A stretch of 64,000 nt of DNA, taken from Diospyros lotus (taxonomy: Eukaryota > Streptophyta > Magnoliopsida > Ericales > Ebenaceae). The stretch covers positions 10,672,058-10,736,057 of the forward strand of contig NC_068345.1 of assembly GCF_014633365.1 (NCBI RefSeq). The letters are read 5' to 3'. Shown here piece by piece: positions 24,543-36,249 of the stretch (position 1 is the stretch's first letter; each line of letters opens with the position of its first letter). The position numbers and the translations under genes are program-made. The notes under the pieces were generated by a model. It was given only the letters and a program-made list of their open reading frames with translations, did no database searches and had not been told where the DNA came from.

Positions 24543-25500
24543 CACTACAAAAAAATCAGCATTTAGCAACGGTTTTTTTTTGCATTTAGCGGCGGTTAAG
24601 CCGTTTTTAACCGTCGCTAAGTAATTTAGCGGCGGTATTGAAAACCGCTGCTAAGTCAACCGTCGCGGAGCGTTTAGCGGCGGTTTTCAGCAACTGCTGG
24701 AATAACCGCCGCTAATTTTAAATTTTGCGGCGATTTTAAAAACTACCGCTAAATAAGTGATTTAGCGGCGGTTTCTATAATATTTAGCCGCAGTTTTGAA
24801 ACCGCCGCTAAAAATTTAAAAAAAACAAAATTTAATTTTAGCGGCAATTTCAAAACCGCCGCTAAAATTAATAAAAAAAATTAAATTTTTAATTTTAGCG
24901 GCAATTTTGAAACCGTCACTAAAATTAAAAATTTAATTTTTTTACTGCCCACGCAATCCAGCTCGCCCCGCGCCCTACCCGCCCTGTGCCACGTGGCCAC
25001 TTGTGCGCGCGCCACATGGCGATGCTGAAAATTAAATCCCAGCACGCTCTCCCCAAATTTCGAACCCAAGACCCCTTGTGCTCACGCGCGCACCCGAACC
25101 GCTTGATCTGCGAAGAATCCCTTAACATATATGCACATATATATATTATATACTAATCTAATAACTAATTTTTAAAATTATATTTTATATTTTTAATATG
25201 TTAAGAATTTTGCTATTTTTTTTGAATTTAGCAGCGGAACCGCCGCGAAACAGAATTTAATTTTTTTATTATTTAATTATTTTTTAAGTTTAGCGATGGT
25301 TTTTTGAAAACCGCCGCAAAAAAAACATGTTTTACTGAATTTTGTGGTGGTTTTATGAAACCGTCGCAAAATTTTAAAAAAATCACCGCAAAAATCATAT
25401 TTTGCGACGGTTTCAAAACAACTGCAAAATACCATGTTTTGTGGCGCTTTTTAAAACCGCCGCAAAAAAATCGCCGCAAATAATCATTTTTTTTGTAGTG
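24543..25500. mobile_element. Small non-autonomous CACTA element, GCGGCGG type
   Basis: A 958-bp element starting CACTACAAAAAAATC and ending in the inverse TTTTTTTTGTAGTG. Both arms are packed with TTTAGCGGCGGTTTT / AAACCGCCGCTAAA units. Flanking triplets are ATA and TTA, an imperfect duplication. The centre (24945-25120) is GC-rich, unlike the arms, and might be captured sequence. No transposase. It shares termini and subterminal repeats with the element starting at 59011, which has a tnpA-like gene and could mobilise it. Confidence 0.85.
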
Positions 25501-26297
25501 TTACTCATAGACATATATATATTAGGACCCACCATAACCCCTCAGGAGTACAACCTATAACATAAACAAAGCATAACCTTGTATTACACATCTCAAAACA
25601 CCCCCAAGGACCTTTCAATTAAGACGACTTTGTACACACTTCAATCCCAAGGCTCCAATGCCACTTGACTCGCCCATCTCTTTAGTCGTACCCTTACATG
25701 GAATGATGCAAGCAAATATGAGGTACAAGGTCTAGTAAGTATAACTAAAAGAAAGTAAGCATAAGAATCATAGGTATCGAGAGGTAAATGGAATCATGAA
25801 TGACATTTAAGGCACTCACGTCACACCTCTTTGCATCACTTTGCATGATAACATGATGAAAAATGCATTCGTGCCTTTATGCAATCTTTTTAAAACCATT
25901 GCCATGGGACCGAAGTCCATACCATAACCATGGGACCAAAGTCCATATCATAACCATGGGACCGGAGTTCGTCTCTGAGCCGAAGCTTTCTCTGTCGATA
26001 TATCCTGTGGAACTCGTCTACTGCATGCATCATCAAGCCTTTACACATTTTAAAACCATTTTCATGTACATGCTCTATGCATTATCACACCATGCATATT
26101 ATAATGACTTATCATATATAACTGACATATAATTATCCGAGGTAACATGCACAAGAGAGCAGAAACCATGCAAGATAACATCAAACCTTTGCATGCCCTT
26201 AATAAAGCATCATTCCCAAAGAAAGATGGAGTGATACCAAACCCTATTTAGGCTATTGAACAAGATTTAACATGACTTTAAGGAAGCATATCAAACT

Positions 26298-26544
26298 ACA
26301 AGGAGCAAGCTTTCTAAATGAAGAATAGAACTTGCAAGAAAAGGAAAGAACTTGCAAATTAGAGAGTTAAGAAACATGAAATTTCAAAAATAGAAAGAGA
26401 ACTTGCAAAGAGAGGAACTGAACTTGCAAAAATAAGAAGAGAACTTGCCTTAGATATTTTCCTTTAATTCTCGCTATGCACTCGGGTCGCTGACATCACA
26501 ACTCAAGCCCATGCCACCAAAATCTTCCCAATATCTCCAAAATT
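26298..26544. repeat. 247-bp direct repeat, left copy
   Basis: Begins ACAAGGAGCAAGC and ends CTCCAAAATT; the right copy at 29016-29262 has the same length with only about 8 differences. It is sequence of the solo LTR 24347-29808 and includes AGAACTTGCAAA-type short repeats. Confidence 0.85.
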
Positions 26545-26545
26545 A

Positions 26546-29015
26546 TGTAACACCCGGTGTTATTGGTGCTAGGAAATAAGGAAGGGTTATTTGAAACTTC
26601 CAAAAAGTTCTCCTATGATGAGTGGATCTTTGGGAATAATGGTGCCCTCAGGGAGGGACATTTTGTTAAATTGGGCTAATTGGGAAATTTGAAAATTATT
26701 CCCTAGTTGGAATGAGAATTTGTTGGGAATTAATCTCATTTGTGCAAGTGAATGGAATTGATGGAATTGTTAATTCCTAGGGATATTTTGGTAATTTGAA
26801 GTATAATTTCATGAGGGAATTTAATTATCGGAGAGGGAAAGTAATTGTAATTTATTATTATGTGAGAAGTAATTTATTTTTCCCTAAATTGGAGATTAAA
26901 TGTGGTGGAGCCACATGAATGGACAAAATGGAGGCTTGGAAGCCAAGTTTGGTGTTAAGGAGTGACACTTGGCAAGCTCTTGACCAAGAGAAATGAGAGA
27001 GTTAATTAAATAAAAAAGAAATGGGAATTAGTCAGTTTAGCATTTATGGAAGGAATGATTATGGGAGAAATAAAAAAAATTCAAAAATAAATAGAAGTTA
27101 GTCTCTCATTTAATGTGTGAAAATGTGAGAATTCTTTAAATGGAAAATAATTGAATTATGTCTCTCATGTGATGGGTTGAAAATAGTCTCATTAAAATAA
27201 ATGAGAAAAAAAATAGAAAATTCAATAAGATCCAATGGTGGAGGTTTGATCTTAGAATATGATTTAATCCAAGGGCCATGGTTGATTTTTGAAAGTTGGC
27301 ATGGATTGCCAAATGGGTGGAGATATTTATAAAGAGAGATGAGATAGATGGTGGAAATTTATTCTCTAAAATAAATCCATGGAGGAGATTAAATCTTGGG
27401 TAAGCACATGGATTGTGCTTTCTTTCAGTGGTTGAGATTAAGCCTTGGAAAAGGCAAAGTGATCCAAGGGCTGGGATTTAAAGAGATCAAGTGGCATGGA
27501 TTGTGTTTGTTTGTGTGGATGAGATTTGTTCTCCTAAAGTAAATCCAAAGGCTAAGATTTAATCTTGAGACTATTAGATATAATAGGAAAATGGAAGAGA
27601 GAACTTAGAAGGAGTCTTCCAATGTTAAGGTTTGCATATGGAGAGAAGGAAATGAGAGAAGAAAATGAAAGGAAAGAAAAAAAAGGAAGAAATGTAAGTA
27701 TTCTTCCTTATGGTAGTATGTAAGTTCTTTTTTATTTCTCTTGATGGTGGCTTAGTTTCTTAAAATTTTTATTTCAAGGTTGTTATGGAGAAGAAGTTTT
27801 TGGGGAAGCATTAAGCATCAAGAGGTAAGGGATGGCCCCATGTGGAGGTGGCCTTGCAAGTTGGTAAATATGTTTGATAAAAATTTTATGTAGCATTTGC
27901 ATGTAGTGGTTAACACTTGCATGATGTGAATCTAGTGGACCTATAGCCATATGGAGGACTGGTGTTGTGGGAGGGGTAGGTTGATGCCTCAAACCTTGGT
28001 GGGTTGTGAGGATGAAAGGACCTAGCTTCATTTGCATACATTTGGCATACATAATATTGTTTATACTCGTAAACCTCACGAGCTTTATGGCTTATGAGGT
28101 TTTCACCCTCACCTTGTAGGTTGTTCATGTGCCAAGAGAAAAAAAAAAAAAAGTGTTGCAAGCTTGAAGTTGGGAAGCTCATGATGGAATTTTGTTAGTT
28201 TTATGGTTGTTGAATCCTAAGCATGTGTTGTAATTTATTTTCTGGTAATGGCTTGTTAAAGCTTAAGACCATGGGTGTATTTTATTTAGATGTTTGTTAT
28301 GTAAGCATCAAAAGGGTTGTGTAAGCCTCATTTGTGAAATGAAAAGGAAATTTTGGATGTATGTTTGATGTTTATTTTGGGTGTTGGAAAATGGAGGAAA
28401 AGTTGAAGATTTTTTGTGCTTATTTATTTAATTTAATTTTTTAAAAATTTTGGGTTAGGAAGCCCAAGAGAAGAAAAAAAAAAAAAAGAAGAAGAAAATG
28501 GGTGAAGGCTGGTGGCAGCAACCAAGGCCACAGCAGGTAGCCGGGCACGGGTGGTAGGTGCCCGGGCGCGGGCAGCCCACGGCCAACCTGCGCTGCCAAC
28601 GTACCATAGGGCCCTGTGCAGGCCTCGCCGGCCAAATTTTTTAAAAAAATCTAGAAATTTGAGATTTTTGGGGAATATTTGGATTAATTATAGGTCCCGG
28701 AGAAATTTTCAAAAATAAAGGGATTTTTTGGTATTTTTGGAGAAAATTCTAAAACTTTTGGAAATTTAAATTATATGAATTTTTCCTCAAAATTGGAAAA
28801 ATCAATGGGTGGTTTGGAATTTTGAAATAGATGGAGCTTGGTGGAATTTTTGGAAAAAAGGAGAATTAAAATAATAATCATGTTGATTGGACAAATTTAA
28901 TGAAAATTAATTAGCTAAGTGTGGTATGGTTAAATCCCAAATCTGCTAATCGATCCTGGGATTGAAGAAAAGGAATGACGAAGCCTAGTTTCAACTTAGG
29001 GCGTTTCGTGTCGAA
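26546..29015 (+). mobile_element. LTR segment, 5' end intact, 3' end not canonical
   Basis: Starts TGTAACACCCGG, a typical gypsy LTR beginning, in the middle of another LTR. The expected terminus and 5-bp duplication are not found: near 29015 the sequence passes directly into the second copy of a 247-bp host segment. It is therefore likely truncated. It includes a GC-rich stretch at 28500-28640. Frames within it are not recognisable genes. Confidence 0.6.
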
Positions 29016-29262
29016 ACAAGGAGCAAGCTTTCTAAATGAAGAATAGAATTTGCAAGAAAATGAAAGAACTTGCAAATTAGAAAGTTAAGAAACATGAAAT
29101 TTCAAAAATAGAAAGAGAACTTGCAAAGAGAGAAACTAAACTTGCAAAAATAAGAAGAGAACTTGCCTTAGATATTTTCCTTTAATTCTCGCTATGCACT
29201 CGGGTCGCTGACATCACAACTCAAGTCCATGCCACCAAAATCCTCCCAATCTCTCCAAAATT
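29016..29262. repeat. 247-bp direct repeat, right copy
   Basis: Matches 26298-26544 over its full length. The host LTR continues normally after it (CCTCATTTTCC). Confidence 0.85.
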
Positions 29263-29813
29263 CCTCATTTTCCTCCAACATCCAGCACATATATATAGGC
29301 CAAGAGGAAGGAAGTGTTGTAAGGACTTCGTGGCAGTAGGGAATTGTCAATTTCTAAGGCGAAAAGGGCTTGGGAGACGTGGCTTAGCTATTGGGACAAG
29401 TGGTAATGGGTATAGCATCAGGTGGCCGCGGCTAGCAACTTGGTTGTGCGACCACGCATATGGCATGTGCGTGGCCCCCAGCCCCAAAACAACATCGTTT
29501 TGGGGTCATTCCTTGCTGAAAAATCAGCATTTTTTTCTCTCCCAGTCGTGCCAACCTAGCCTCGAACTTGCGACTTGTCGTAGCCTCCTTGTGCATGCGT
29601 GCCATCTCGCCTACAAGCTCCCTCAATTAATATTACGCATAACTTATATTTAAGGTGATTCGGCCACCAATTTTTGAAATTACATTTAAACCCCAATATT
29701 TTCAAATAATTACTAAAACTCCGTTAACCAAAAATACATTAATTTTAATTTTTTCTAATTAATTCCATACACAAATTTACATTAATTCATAATAAATGGG
29801 TCATTACACACAT

Positions 29814-30742
29814 TGTTCATGACCGTCTTCTAATCGTATATTCTCCATTATATAGCTTTACTAGAAAGGCAATGCATGTGGCAAGTTTTGTGCAGCTTCC
29901 AATAACTTTGGGTTTGCACACCCACAACGTTACTCCCCAGGTGAATTTTATGGTGGTCAAAACAATGTCCAACCCGTATAATGTCAACCTTAGGAGATCG
30001 CTCATTAATAACATAAGAGCAGTCATACATCATTTCTATGTCTCGTCCACTAAAATGACAAAGGGTAAAGAGATTTTCCAAGCCATCCTTGAGACCATGT
30101 CTATTTTAGAGCAAGCATCCTTAAAGCCTCAGCCAACAGAAGCCCTCGACCCCGTTAAACTTTATGAGGATGATGATTAGAAGAAGGTCTACGTAGGGAG
30201 TCAACTACCACCAGAAGAAAAGTAAGAAATCATATGTATGTTGCCTAAGGGATAATGCAAACATTTTTTTATGGACACCTATAGATATGCTAGGAATTGA
30301 TCCACAAGTGATCTCTCACCAACTGAACATAAGGCCATAAGCTAAACTTGTCAGACAAAAGAAAAGAAATATAGTGCCTGACAAGTTATCAGCCTTTGAA
30401 GAAAATGTGGATAAACTCTTGAAAGCCAAGTTCATTCGCGAAGTCCATTATCCTGATTGGCTTGCCAATGTAGTAATGGTGAAAAAGCCTAGTGGAAAGC
30501 AATGAGTTTGTGTAGACTTCACTAACTTAAATAAGGTGTGCCCAAATGATTCTTACCCTCTACCGTGAATTGATCGCCTTATGGATGATACATCATGGTA
30601 CCATATGCTGAGCTTTTTAGACTCCTTCTCCAGGTACCATCAAATAAGCATGTTTTCGCTTGATGCTGAGAAGACCTTTTTCATTATAAAAACGGGGATG
30701 TATTACTATAATAAGGTCATTCCTTTTCGGCTCAAGAATGTG
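29814..30742 (+). pseudogene. Tat-type gypsy protease and reverse transcriptase remnant
   Basis: After the solo LTR the protease continues (29872-30180), including LPITLGLHTHNVTPQVNFMVV and SNPYNVNL. Stops and frameshifts follow at 30178 and near 30275. RT motifs appear in pieces: KLLKAKFIREVHYPDWLA (30415-30470), a VCVDFTNLNKVCPNDSYPLP block (30510-30570) and FRLKN at 30727-30741. The style of these motifs matches Tat/Ogre-type gypsy elements. The domain ends abruptly at 30742, before the active-site aspartate pair, where a CACTA terminus begins. No gag, integrase or LTR of this element is identified. Confidence 0.8.
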
Positions 30743-31307
30743 CACTACAAGAAAACAATCAATTAGAGAAGGATTTGGTGTTTAAGACGAATTTCGTGCC
30801 ATCAGAAAACTGCTTGTCATCAAATTGAGACGAATTTTTTTCGTCTCTAATTTGAGATGGATTTTGAAATAAATTTTTTCATTTGTAATTTGATACGAAT
30901 TTTTTGTCTCTAATTTAAGACGAATTTTGAGCCATCAAAAAATTGCTCATCACAAAATTTGAGATGAATTTTTTTCATCTTTAATTTGATACGAATTTTG
31001 AGATCGATTTGAGACGGAATTTTTATATAGATTTTTTGGTCTCTAATTAGAGTCTAATTTGAGATGGCTTTTGGTACTGTTTTTTTTAGATGAATTTTAG
31101 ACGAATTTTCAGACGAACTTTTTTGGGTATATTATAAAATTCATCTCAAATTTAAATTAATTTATAAATAAAAAAATTAATTATCTTTCAAAATTAAACC
31201 TAATAAACACAATATATATATGCACCAATATAACAAAACAAACAAATAAAATTAAAAATTATGTATAAATATACATTTATCATAATAAATAATATCATTT
31301 ATCTTAA

Positions 31308-31346
<39 letters not shown>

Positions 31347-31790
31347 AACATCATCTAAAGTTCGAGTAGTATCAAGTGCGACTCCAACACGACATCCCAT
31401 GTAAGCATCTTGCGTTTTTCATTAACAAAATGGAGTGTCATTGTTGGGGGAATTAGAAGCGTGTGAAAGGGAGAAGATTGCATTGTGGGGGGTGGTTGAA
31501 TGGAGTGTGGTTGAGTTGAGTGTGATGAGTGCCAAAATGATAGAAGACCCGCGGCAGACAACTGAGAGAGATAGAAACGATTTTGATTGATTGTTTGTTC
31601 TTCTTGTGGAAATTTATTTGTATCTTGACTTGGGCGTGGGTTGAATGGAGTGTCATTGGGGTTGAGAGTTGACTGTAATGAGTGCCAAAATTGAGAGAAC
31701 CTAGTAAAAAGAATAAACAAATCAACTTAATATGTCATGTGATGGACAACACATTAAACATTAAATGGAGACTAACAAACAAACATACAT
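30743..31790. mobile_element. CACTA terminus with subterminal repeats
   Basis: Starts CACTACAAGAAAACAATC at 30743 inside the gypsy RT frame. 30770-31145 is a field of GAGACGAATTTTTTTCGTCTC-like direct and inverted repeats. 31145-31350 is AT-rich with an ATA(ATA)n run at 31313-31342. 31355-31720 contains an internal duplication around GGTTGAATGGAGTGT and an open minus-strand frame rich in P, S and N, with no recognised domain. The matching opposite terminus was not found to the right. Confidence 0.75.
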
Positions 31791-32992
31791 ATATGTGTGC
31801 CGCCCCGGGCTCCATTATTGGGTGTCACCATAATTTGCAGTTACAAATTTGGCCTATCTCGAAGGACGGTTATATCTTACCAATATAAAATATTATAATA
31901 ATAAAGACGCCCTAGGTGAGGTCCAAGGTTCGCCACCTTCCACTGTCGAGAACTCGAGTTTAAAATACATAGACAATAGAAATTCACCCGATTCTCGTGC
32001 TCGCCTTTAAAATATAAATTTAGTTTTCGTAAACCAACATGCTCATTAGATGCACAAACAGTCAAGCATATTTAAACATATTTTATGTCTCGACCGCAAG
32101 TAACCGGTTCAAACACACACTCTGAGTTACTCATAGTGAGAACTTTAACTTGATCTTAATCAAATTTTATTTAAACCGTAGCCGTCTCCCATAGTTAAAT
32201 ATAGAGAACATATATATATATATACATATATATTACAAAAATGACATAGAAACACGACCCACATTCTTAGTACTGTCCGCAATCATTGTTAGCCAGCGAC
32301 TCTTTCACCAACATTGCTTTCCCTTTCTTAGACCTCGAGCCATTTGTTAGGTTGGGGTGAGTCTAGAGACTCAGTAAAGACAATATGCAATGTAGTAAAT
32401 TAATGAGCATGACATCAAGAAGTGCAATGTGCATGCAAACCCATCCATCGCACATATCTCAGGCTCTAGGTGGCCCCTAGTGGTTCCTTCTAAAACCTTA
32501 TCTTAAGACTCTTACAATCAGAAATCCACCATCCTATGCCTAAGCACTATGATGTAAGTCATAATAAAAATAATTTACACACAAAACATATTAAACCCTT
32601 ATCAAGTATTTATTGATAGCTTGGATTATTGCTCCATTACAATCTTCTTGCGCGCATGCATGGACAGAGTTCTGGTACTTTCGTGTTTTACAGCGCTTTA
32701 CTGCATGGTGGAACTCTGATATTTATAGGCAGAAGAAAAGGAGTACGTATGGTGAATTGAGGCCAAGGATGGCCCTGGAATTGCCACGTGGAAACATAAG
32801 AAAGGAAAATGGTGGCTAGGGAGGGGGAAAGAAGGATTATGCTACATGTCCCGGAACTCTTACAGGGAGTTTTAGAAGAAAACTTTTTAATTTCTTTTTG
32901 ATTTTTAATTTTAGTTTCTTAGCATTAACGCCCCTCTACCCCTCCCACCCCACCCCAATTTCTCCCGCCTGGAAATTTCCCCCCTTCCCTCC

Positions 32993-32997
<5 letters not shown>

Positions 32998-33054
<57 letters not shown>
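32998..33054. repeat. (CT)n microsatellite
   Basis: About 55 bases of uninterrupted CT, followed by CCCTCTC-type imperfect repeats to 33080. Creates spurious Ser/Leu and Arg/Glu repeat ORFs on the two strands. Confidence 0.95.
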
Positions 33055-33059
<5 letters not shown>

Positions 33060-33559
33060 TCCCTCTCTCCCTCTCTCCCCGCGACCCCTTGCCTACCACC
33101 TCCGCCATTCACGTTGTTGTCGTCGCCCATCCCCTCTCCATCTCCATCTCCATCTCCTATGACCCGTCGTCGATGCCCTTCCCTCCCTTGTGACCCGCCA
33201 CCCTATTCTCGGCCCAGCCCCGCCGTTGACGTCCCCTCCATTGTCGTGGCCACCCCATCGATTTTTGGGCCTTCGTCGCTTTCCCCATTTTTTTCGTTCG
33301 CCTTCACTATTCAGAAGCAAGATTCCAATTCGACAGTCAAGATCATTGCTAGAGGTAAATTTCATAATCTGAAAAAGAAAAAGAAAAAAAAACTAAGTTT
33401 TATTTGCTTACATTTGAGCCCTCTTCCCTGCTAATCTAAGTTACTTTTACTGCCTTCATTTTGTGTTTTCTGCCTCGCCAGAACGCGTACTTAAATCTGC
33501 ATAGCAACGTAGTCCAAGTTATTAGTATGCTTTTGTTGAGAAGTTATGTGTTTATTGAT

Positions 33560-34800
33560 ACATACCCTACACTTTGTGTTTATACTCCTAAATTGCTTGA
33601 TTGTTACTTTGGTTGTCTGGACTATTCAAAAACAGAAACCATTGGGTCCATGCTTCTTGAAAACTACTTTCTGGGCAGGGATGTTAACAACTCAACGTAG
33701 TGAGAGTTTAACGCATTTTTTGATGGGTATGTTCATTCCAAAACTTCCCTCAAGCAATTTGTTGAACAATATGAGCGGGCACTCAGGTGTAAGGTTGAAA
33801 AGGAGTTTCAAACAGATTTTAAGTCATTCTCGCAAATGGTCCCATGTGCTACTAAGTATGCAATTGAAAAGAAATTTCAAGAAGTGTACACAATATCAAA
33901 ATTTAGGAAATTTCAAGAGGAATTTACTAGGAAGGTTTACTGTGAAGTTGTATCTTCTGATATGGGTTGTCTATTGCCAAGGTATGATGTACGAGAATAT
34001 GTAATGCTTGATGGAAGAGTTAGGAAAAAAATGTTCACAATATTATTTCAAAGAGAAACTACTGAATTTGTTTGCAGTTGTCATCTATTCAAGTTCAGGG
34101 GAATAGTGTGTAGGCATGCGATATCAATTTTGCTCCATAATGATGTCACAGTAGTTCCTGAGAAGTATATCCTCAGGAGGTGGAGGTGAGATGTAAGTAG
34201 ATGACACACGAGAGTAGCAATTAATTACGATGATTGGATAAACACTCTTACTCAAGATTTGACAAATGTGCAATGCCTTCACTAATGTAGCAGACTTGGC
34301 AACTAATGATGAAAACCAAGTTTGTGGGATCATGGAGTGGATTGAATCTAAAACAGCTCAATTTTCCATGTCGCAACTCATACATAGCCGTGGAAGTAAT
34401 TTGCATTCCCAAGCAAGTGTATAAGTGGCCCTTAATTCTCTATCAACAGAACTTGTTGGAAATGCTAATACGTTGGATCCGATATGCTCGAGAACTAAAG
34501 GAGCTCCAAAGAAACTGCGGAAAAAATGTCCATTGGAGAAAAGTTATAAGAAATCCAAGGTATGCAAACCAACCAACCAACCTACTTATGTTTGACATAG
34601 TATATCTGTTATTATATATTTAATATTTTATACAATTTTCTTAAATACAATTTATTTGGCTTTACTAAATTATATAAATATTTTATTTAATTGCGACCTT
34701 TGGTTGATGTACAGGCAATTGCGAGTACAGATAAAGGCAAAACAAAGGTTCAAAGCAATAGACAACATAGTTCATATTGGAGAATGAAAACTCACATCCA
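33560..34800 (+). pseudogene. FAR1/FHY3-related (MULE transposase-like) remnant
   Basis: The piece KTTFWAGMLTTQRSES (about 33650-33705) lies in one frame. After a frameshift near 33705, FNAFFDGYVHSKTSLKQFVEQYERAL and the frame 33836-34189 follow. That frame ends with a SWIM-type zinc finger, C-S-C-H-L-F-K-F-R-G-I-V-C-R-H, then VPEKYILRRWR. This is the C-terminal half of FAR1-RELATED SEQUENCE proteins and related Mutator-like transposases, DNA-binding proteins of the nucleus. Downstream, more frame-shifted pieces continue: TRVAINYDDW near 34210 and a KKLRKKCPLEKSYKKSK basic stretch near 34515-34560. The FAR1 DNA-binding domain and most of the transposase core are absent. Stops at 33698-33703 and 34187 show it is not functional. 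Confidence 0.75.
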
Positions 34801-35791
34801 TCACATGCTTTAGATTCATCCCAATATCCTATATATTAGACAGATCAGTCACTGGTAAATTCTTAATCATTATCAATATTTTAACCTAAATATTAGATTG
34901 TAACCAAATCCATTAATTTGGAGTTATGAACTGTAAAAGCCAATGAAAATGCACACTTTTATTCGATTTTTTTTTTTTTATGTTGAAGATGCAGGGGCAA
35001 TCTCAAAGGTATATAAGAAGCAATATCCAAGCATCTGGAGCACCTTATATGCATCAGCATGTACAATATATTCAACAGCTATCACCATCCCCCTAAGGCC
35101 TGCTTTATTCTCCAATATTGTATTCGATGCTTCAAGTATATCTACATTATTTTCAAAAATATGTTGTTGGTTCAATATTATGGGAAGTTGTCATTAATTG
35201 TTTTTCCTTATATGCAGGTAACGTGGTATAATATTTTAATCAATATTTGTAGGGAGGGCTAGGAGCATGAGATTTCAGTCACATTTGAGATTTCATAATT
35301 GTAATTTTAATTTTGGAAGATGTAAACTCTTAATTTTAGTAGTAATTTGAACTGGGATATCATTGGTATTTGTTTTTTAAAGATCTTTCCTCAAGCAATT
35401 TTTTGGCAAGTGAAATTCTGGGATGTATTTACAAGAAAAAAAAAAAAAAAAAGGAATTATGGGATGTAAGTGGTGTTGGGATATTCTTATTGAAAAAGTT
35501 GGTGGTTGGATGATATAAGACCCTTTTGTTTGACATGAAATTTGGCTCATATTTATGTACAACATGTCGTCTTTCAAGCTAATTTGATCTTGGCTTCATA
35601 CATTAATATTTTAATACTTAATAGTCTTCCTTGATGCACATATTGAGATGTCAAAAATAAGCTATGGGATGGAGTGGCAATGGTAACTTGGGACTTTACT
35701 TGTTGGAAAATTTATATCACAAGTCTTTTGATGAATGTAAAAAATTTTTAAATTCCAATTTATATCACAAGGGGTCACGGGAGAGAGGGAA
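34801..35791 (+). other. 3' flank of the FAR1-like remnant
   Basis: AT-rich sequence. A possible last exon from about 34990 reads QGQSQRYIRSNIQASGAPYMHQ in one frame, but no family was recognised. 35590-35790 contains two copies of TTTATATCACAAG about 50 bases apart. Nothing else is supported. Confidence 0.4.
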
Positions 35792-35814
35792 GGGGGGGGG
35801 GGGGGGGGGGGGGG
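35792..35814. repeat. Poly-G tract (23 G)
   Basis: An uninterrupted run of 23 guanines flanked by GGGAGAGAGGGAA and AATTTCC. Its length is likely unstable and error-prone in sequencing. Confidence 0.9.
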
Positions 35815-36249
35815 AATTTCCACGCTCGAACTCGAGACCTTCCCTCGCCTACTCCCCCGCGTGCCATCTCATCTTGGTGCTTCCTAGTTGAATATGATAC
35901 ACATTTTAAATCTTAAGGTGATCTCATCTCCAACTTCTAAAATTACACTTTAACCTCGAAATTTCACAAAAGTCTCATTATTTCCCAATTTGCTAATATA
36001 TTAAATTAAATTTCACAAATATATAAATACTTAATAAACAATAAATAATTTATCATAGACGCACAGTTTCCATAAATTCCCAATTATTTTCTCATTTTTA
36101 ACCATGATTAATACCCTTAACTAAACTTCTTAAAATCATGAGTCCTTAATAAATTATAAATAATTCCCTTAAATACACAGATAAATTTTCATTAAATACA
36201 CAGATAAATTTTCATTAATTTCTCCCAGGGTCAGGGATGTTACAATATG

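Larger units (their letters stand above)
24347..29808 (-). mobile_element. Solo LTR with two nested insertions
   Basis: Minus-strand LTR starting TGTAATGACCC at 29808 and ending GGGCATCACA at 24347, with a perfect CACAT duplication (24342-24346 and 29809-29813) in the gypsy protease frame. Inserted within it are a CACTA-type element (24543-25500) and a second LTR segment (26546-29015) with a flanking 247-bp direct repeat. Own LTR sequence includes the CCATGGGACCGAAGTCCAT triplet repeats near 25900-25970 and the GC-rich part at 29330-29620. No coding domains. Confidence 0.85.
32970..35822 (+). mobile_element. Putative MULE-like insertion with FAR1-type gene
   Basis: Foreign block within the solo LTR 31796-36244. 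Its edges carry an imperfect inverted repeat: TGGAAATTTCCCCCCTTCCC at 32970 and the inverse, with a long G run, ending AATTTCCA at 35822. No 9-bp target duplication is evident. Inside are a CT-rich leader, a possible first exon (to about 33355, followed by GGTAAATTTC as donor) and the FAR1-related remnant. FAR1-type genes derive from Mutator-like transposases, so a degenerate MULE is the simplest reading; a captured host gene is the alternative. Confidence 0.45.
31796..36244 (-). mobile_element. Solo LTR carrying a FAR1/MULE-like insertion
   Basis: On the minus strand it starts TGTAACATCCCTGACC at 36244 and ends CCCGGGGCGGCACA at 31796. Perfect ATATG duplications lie at 31791-31795 and 36245-36249, so the two distant pieces belong to one insertion. 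LTR sequence is recognisable at 31796 to about 32900 and about 35823-36244. The middle, about 2.9 kb with a FAR1-related gene remnant, is foreign. The LTR itself would be about 1.5-1.6 kb. Confidence 0.8.

Noticed and set aside
24945..25130. Possible tRNA fragment (TTCGAACCC near 25057)
   Set aside because: A B-box-like string occurs, but no cloverleaf or A box could be drawn; a core of a CACTA element is more likely.
28441..28720. Ala/Arg-rich ORF and antisense Pro-rich ORF
   Set aside because: GC-rich island in an LTR segment; same kind of artefact as in the other LTRs.
32898..33434. 178-codon Ser/Leu/Pro ORF and antisense Arg/Glu ORFs
   Set aside because: Driven by the CT microsatellite at 32998-33054.
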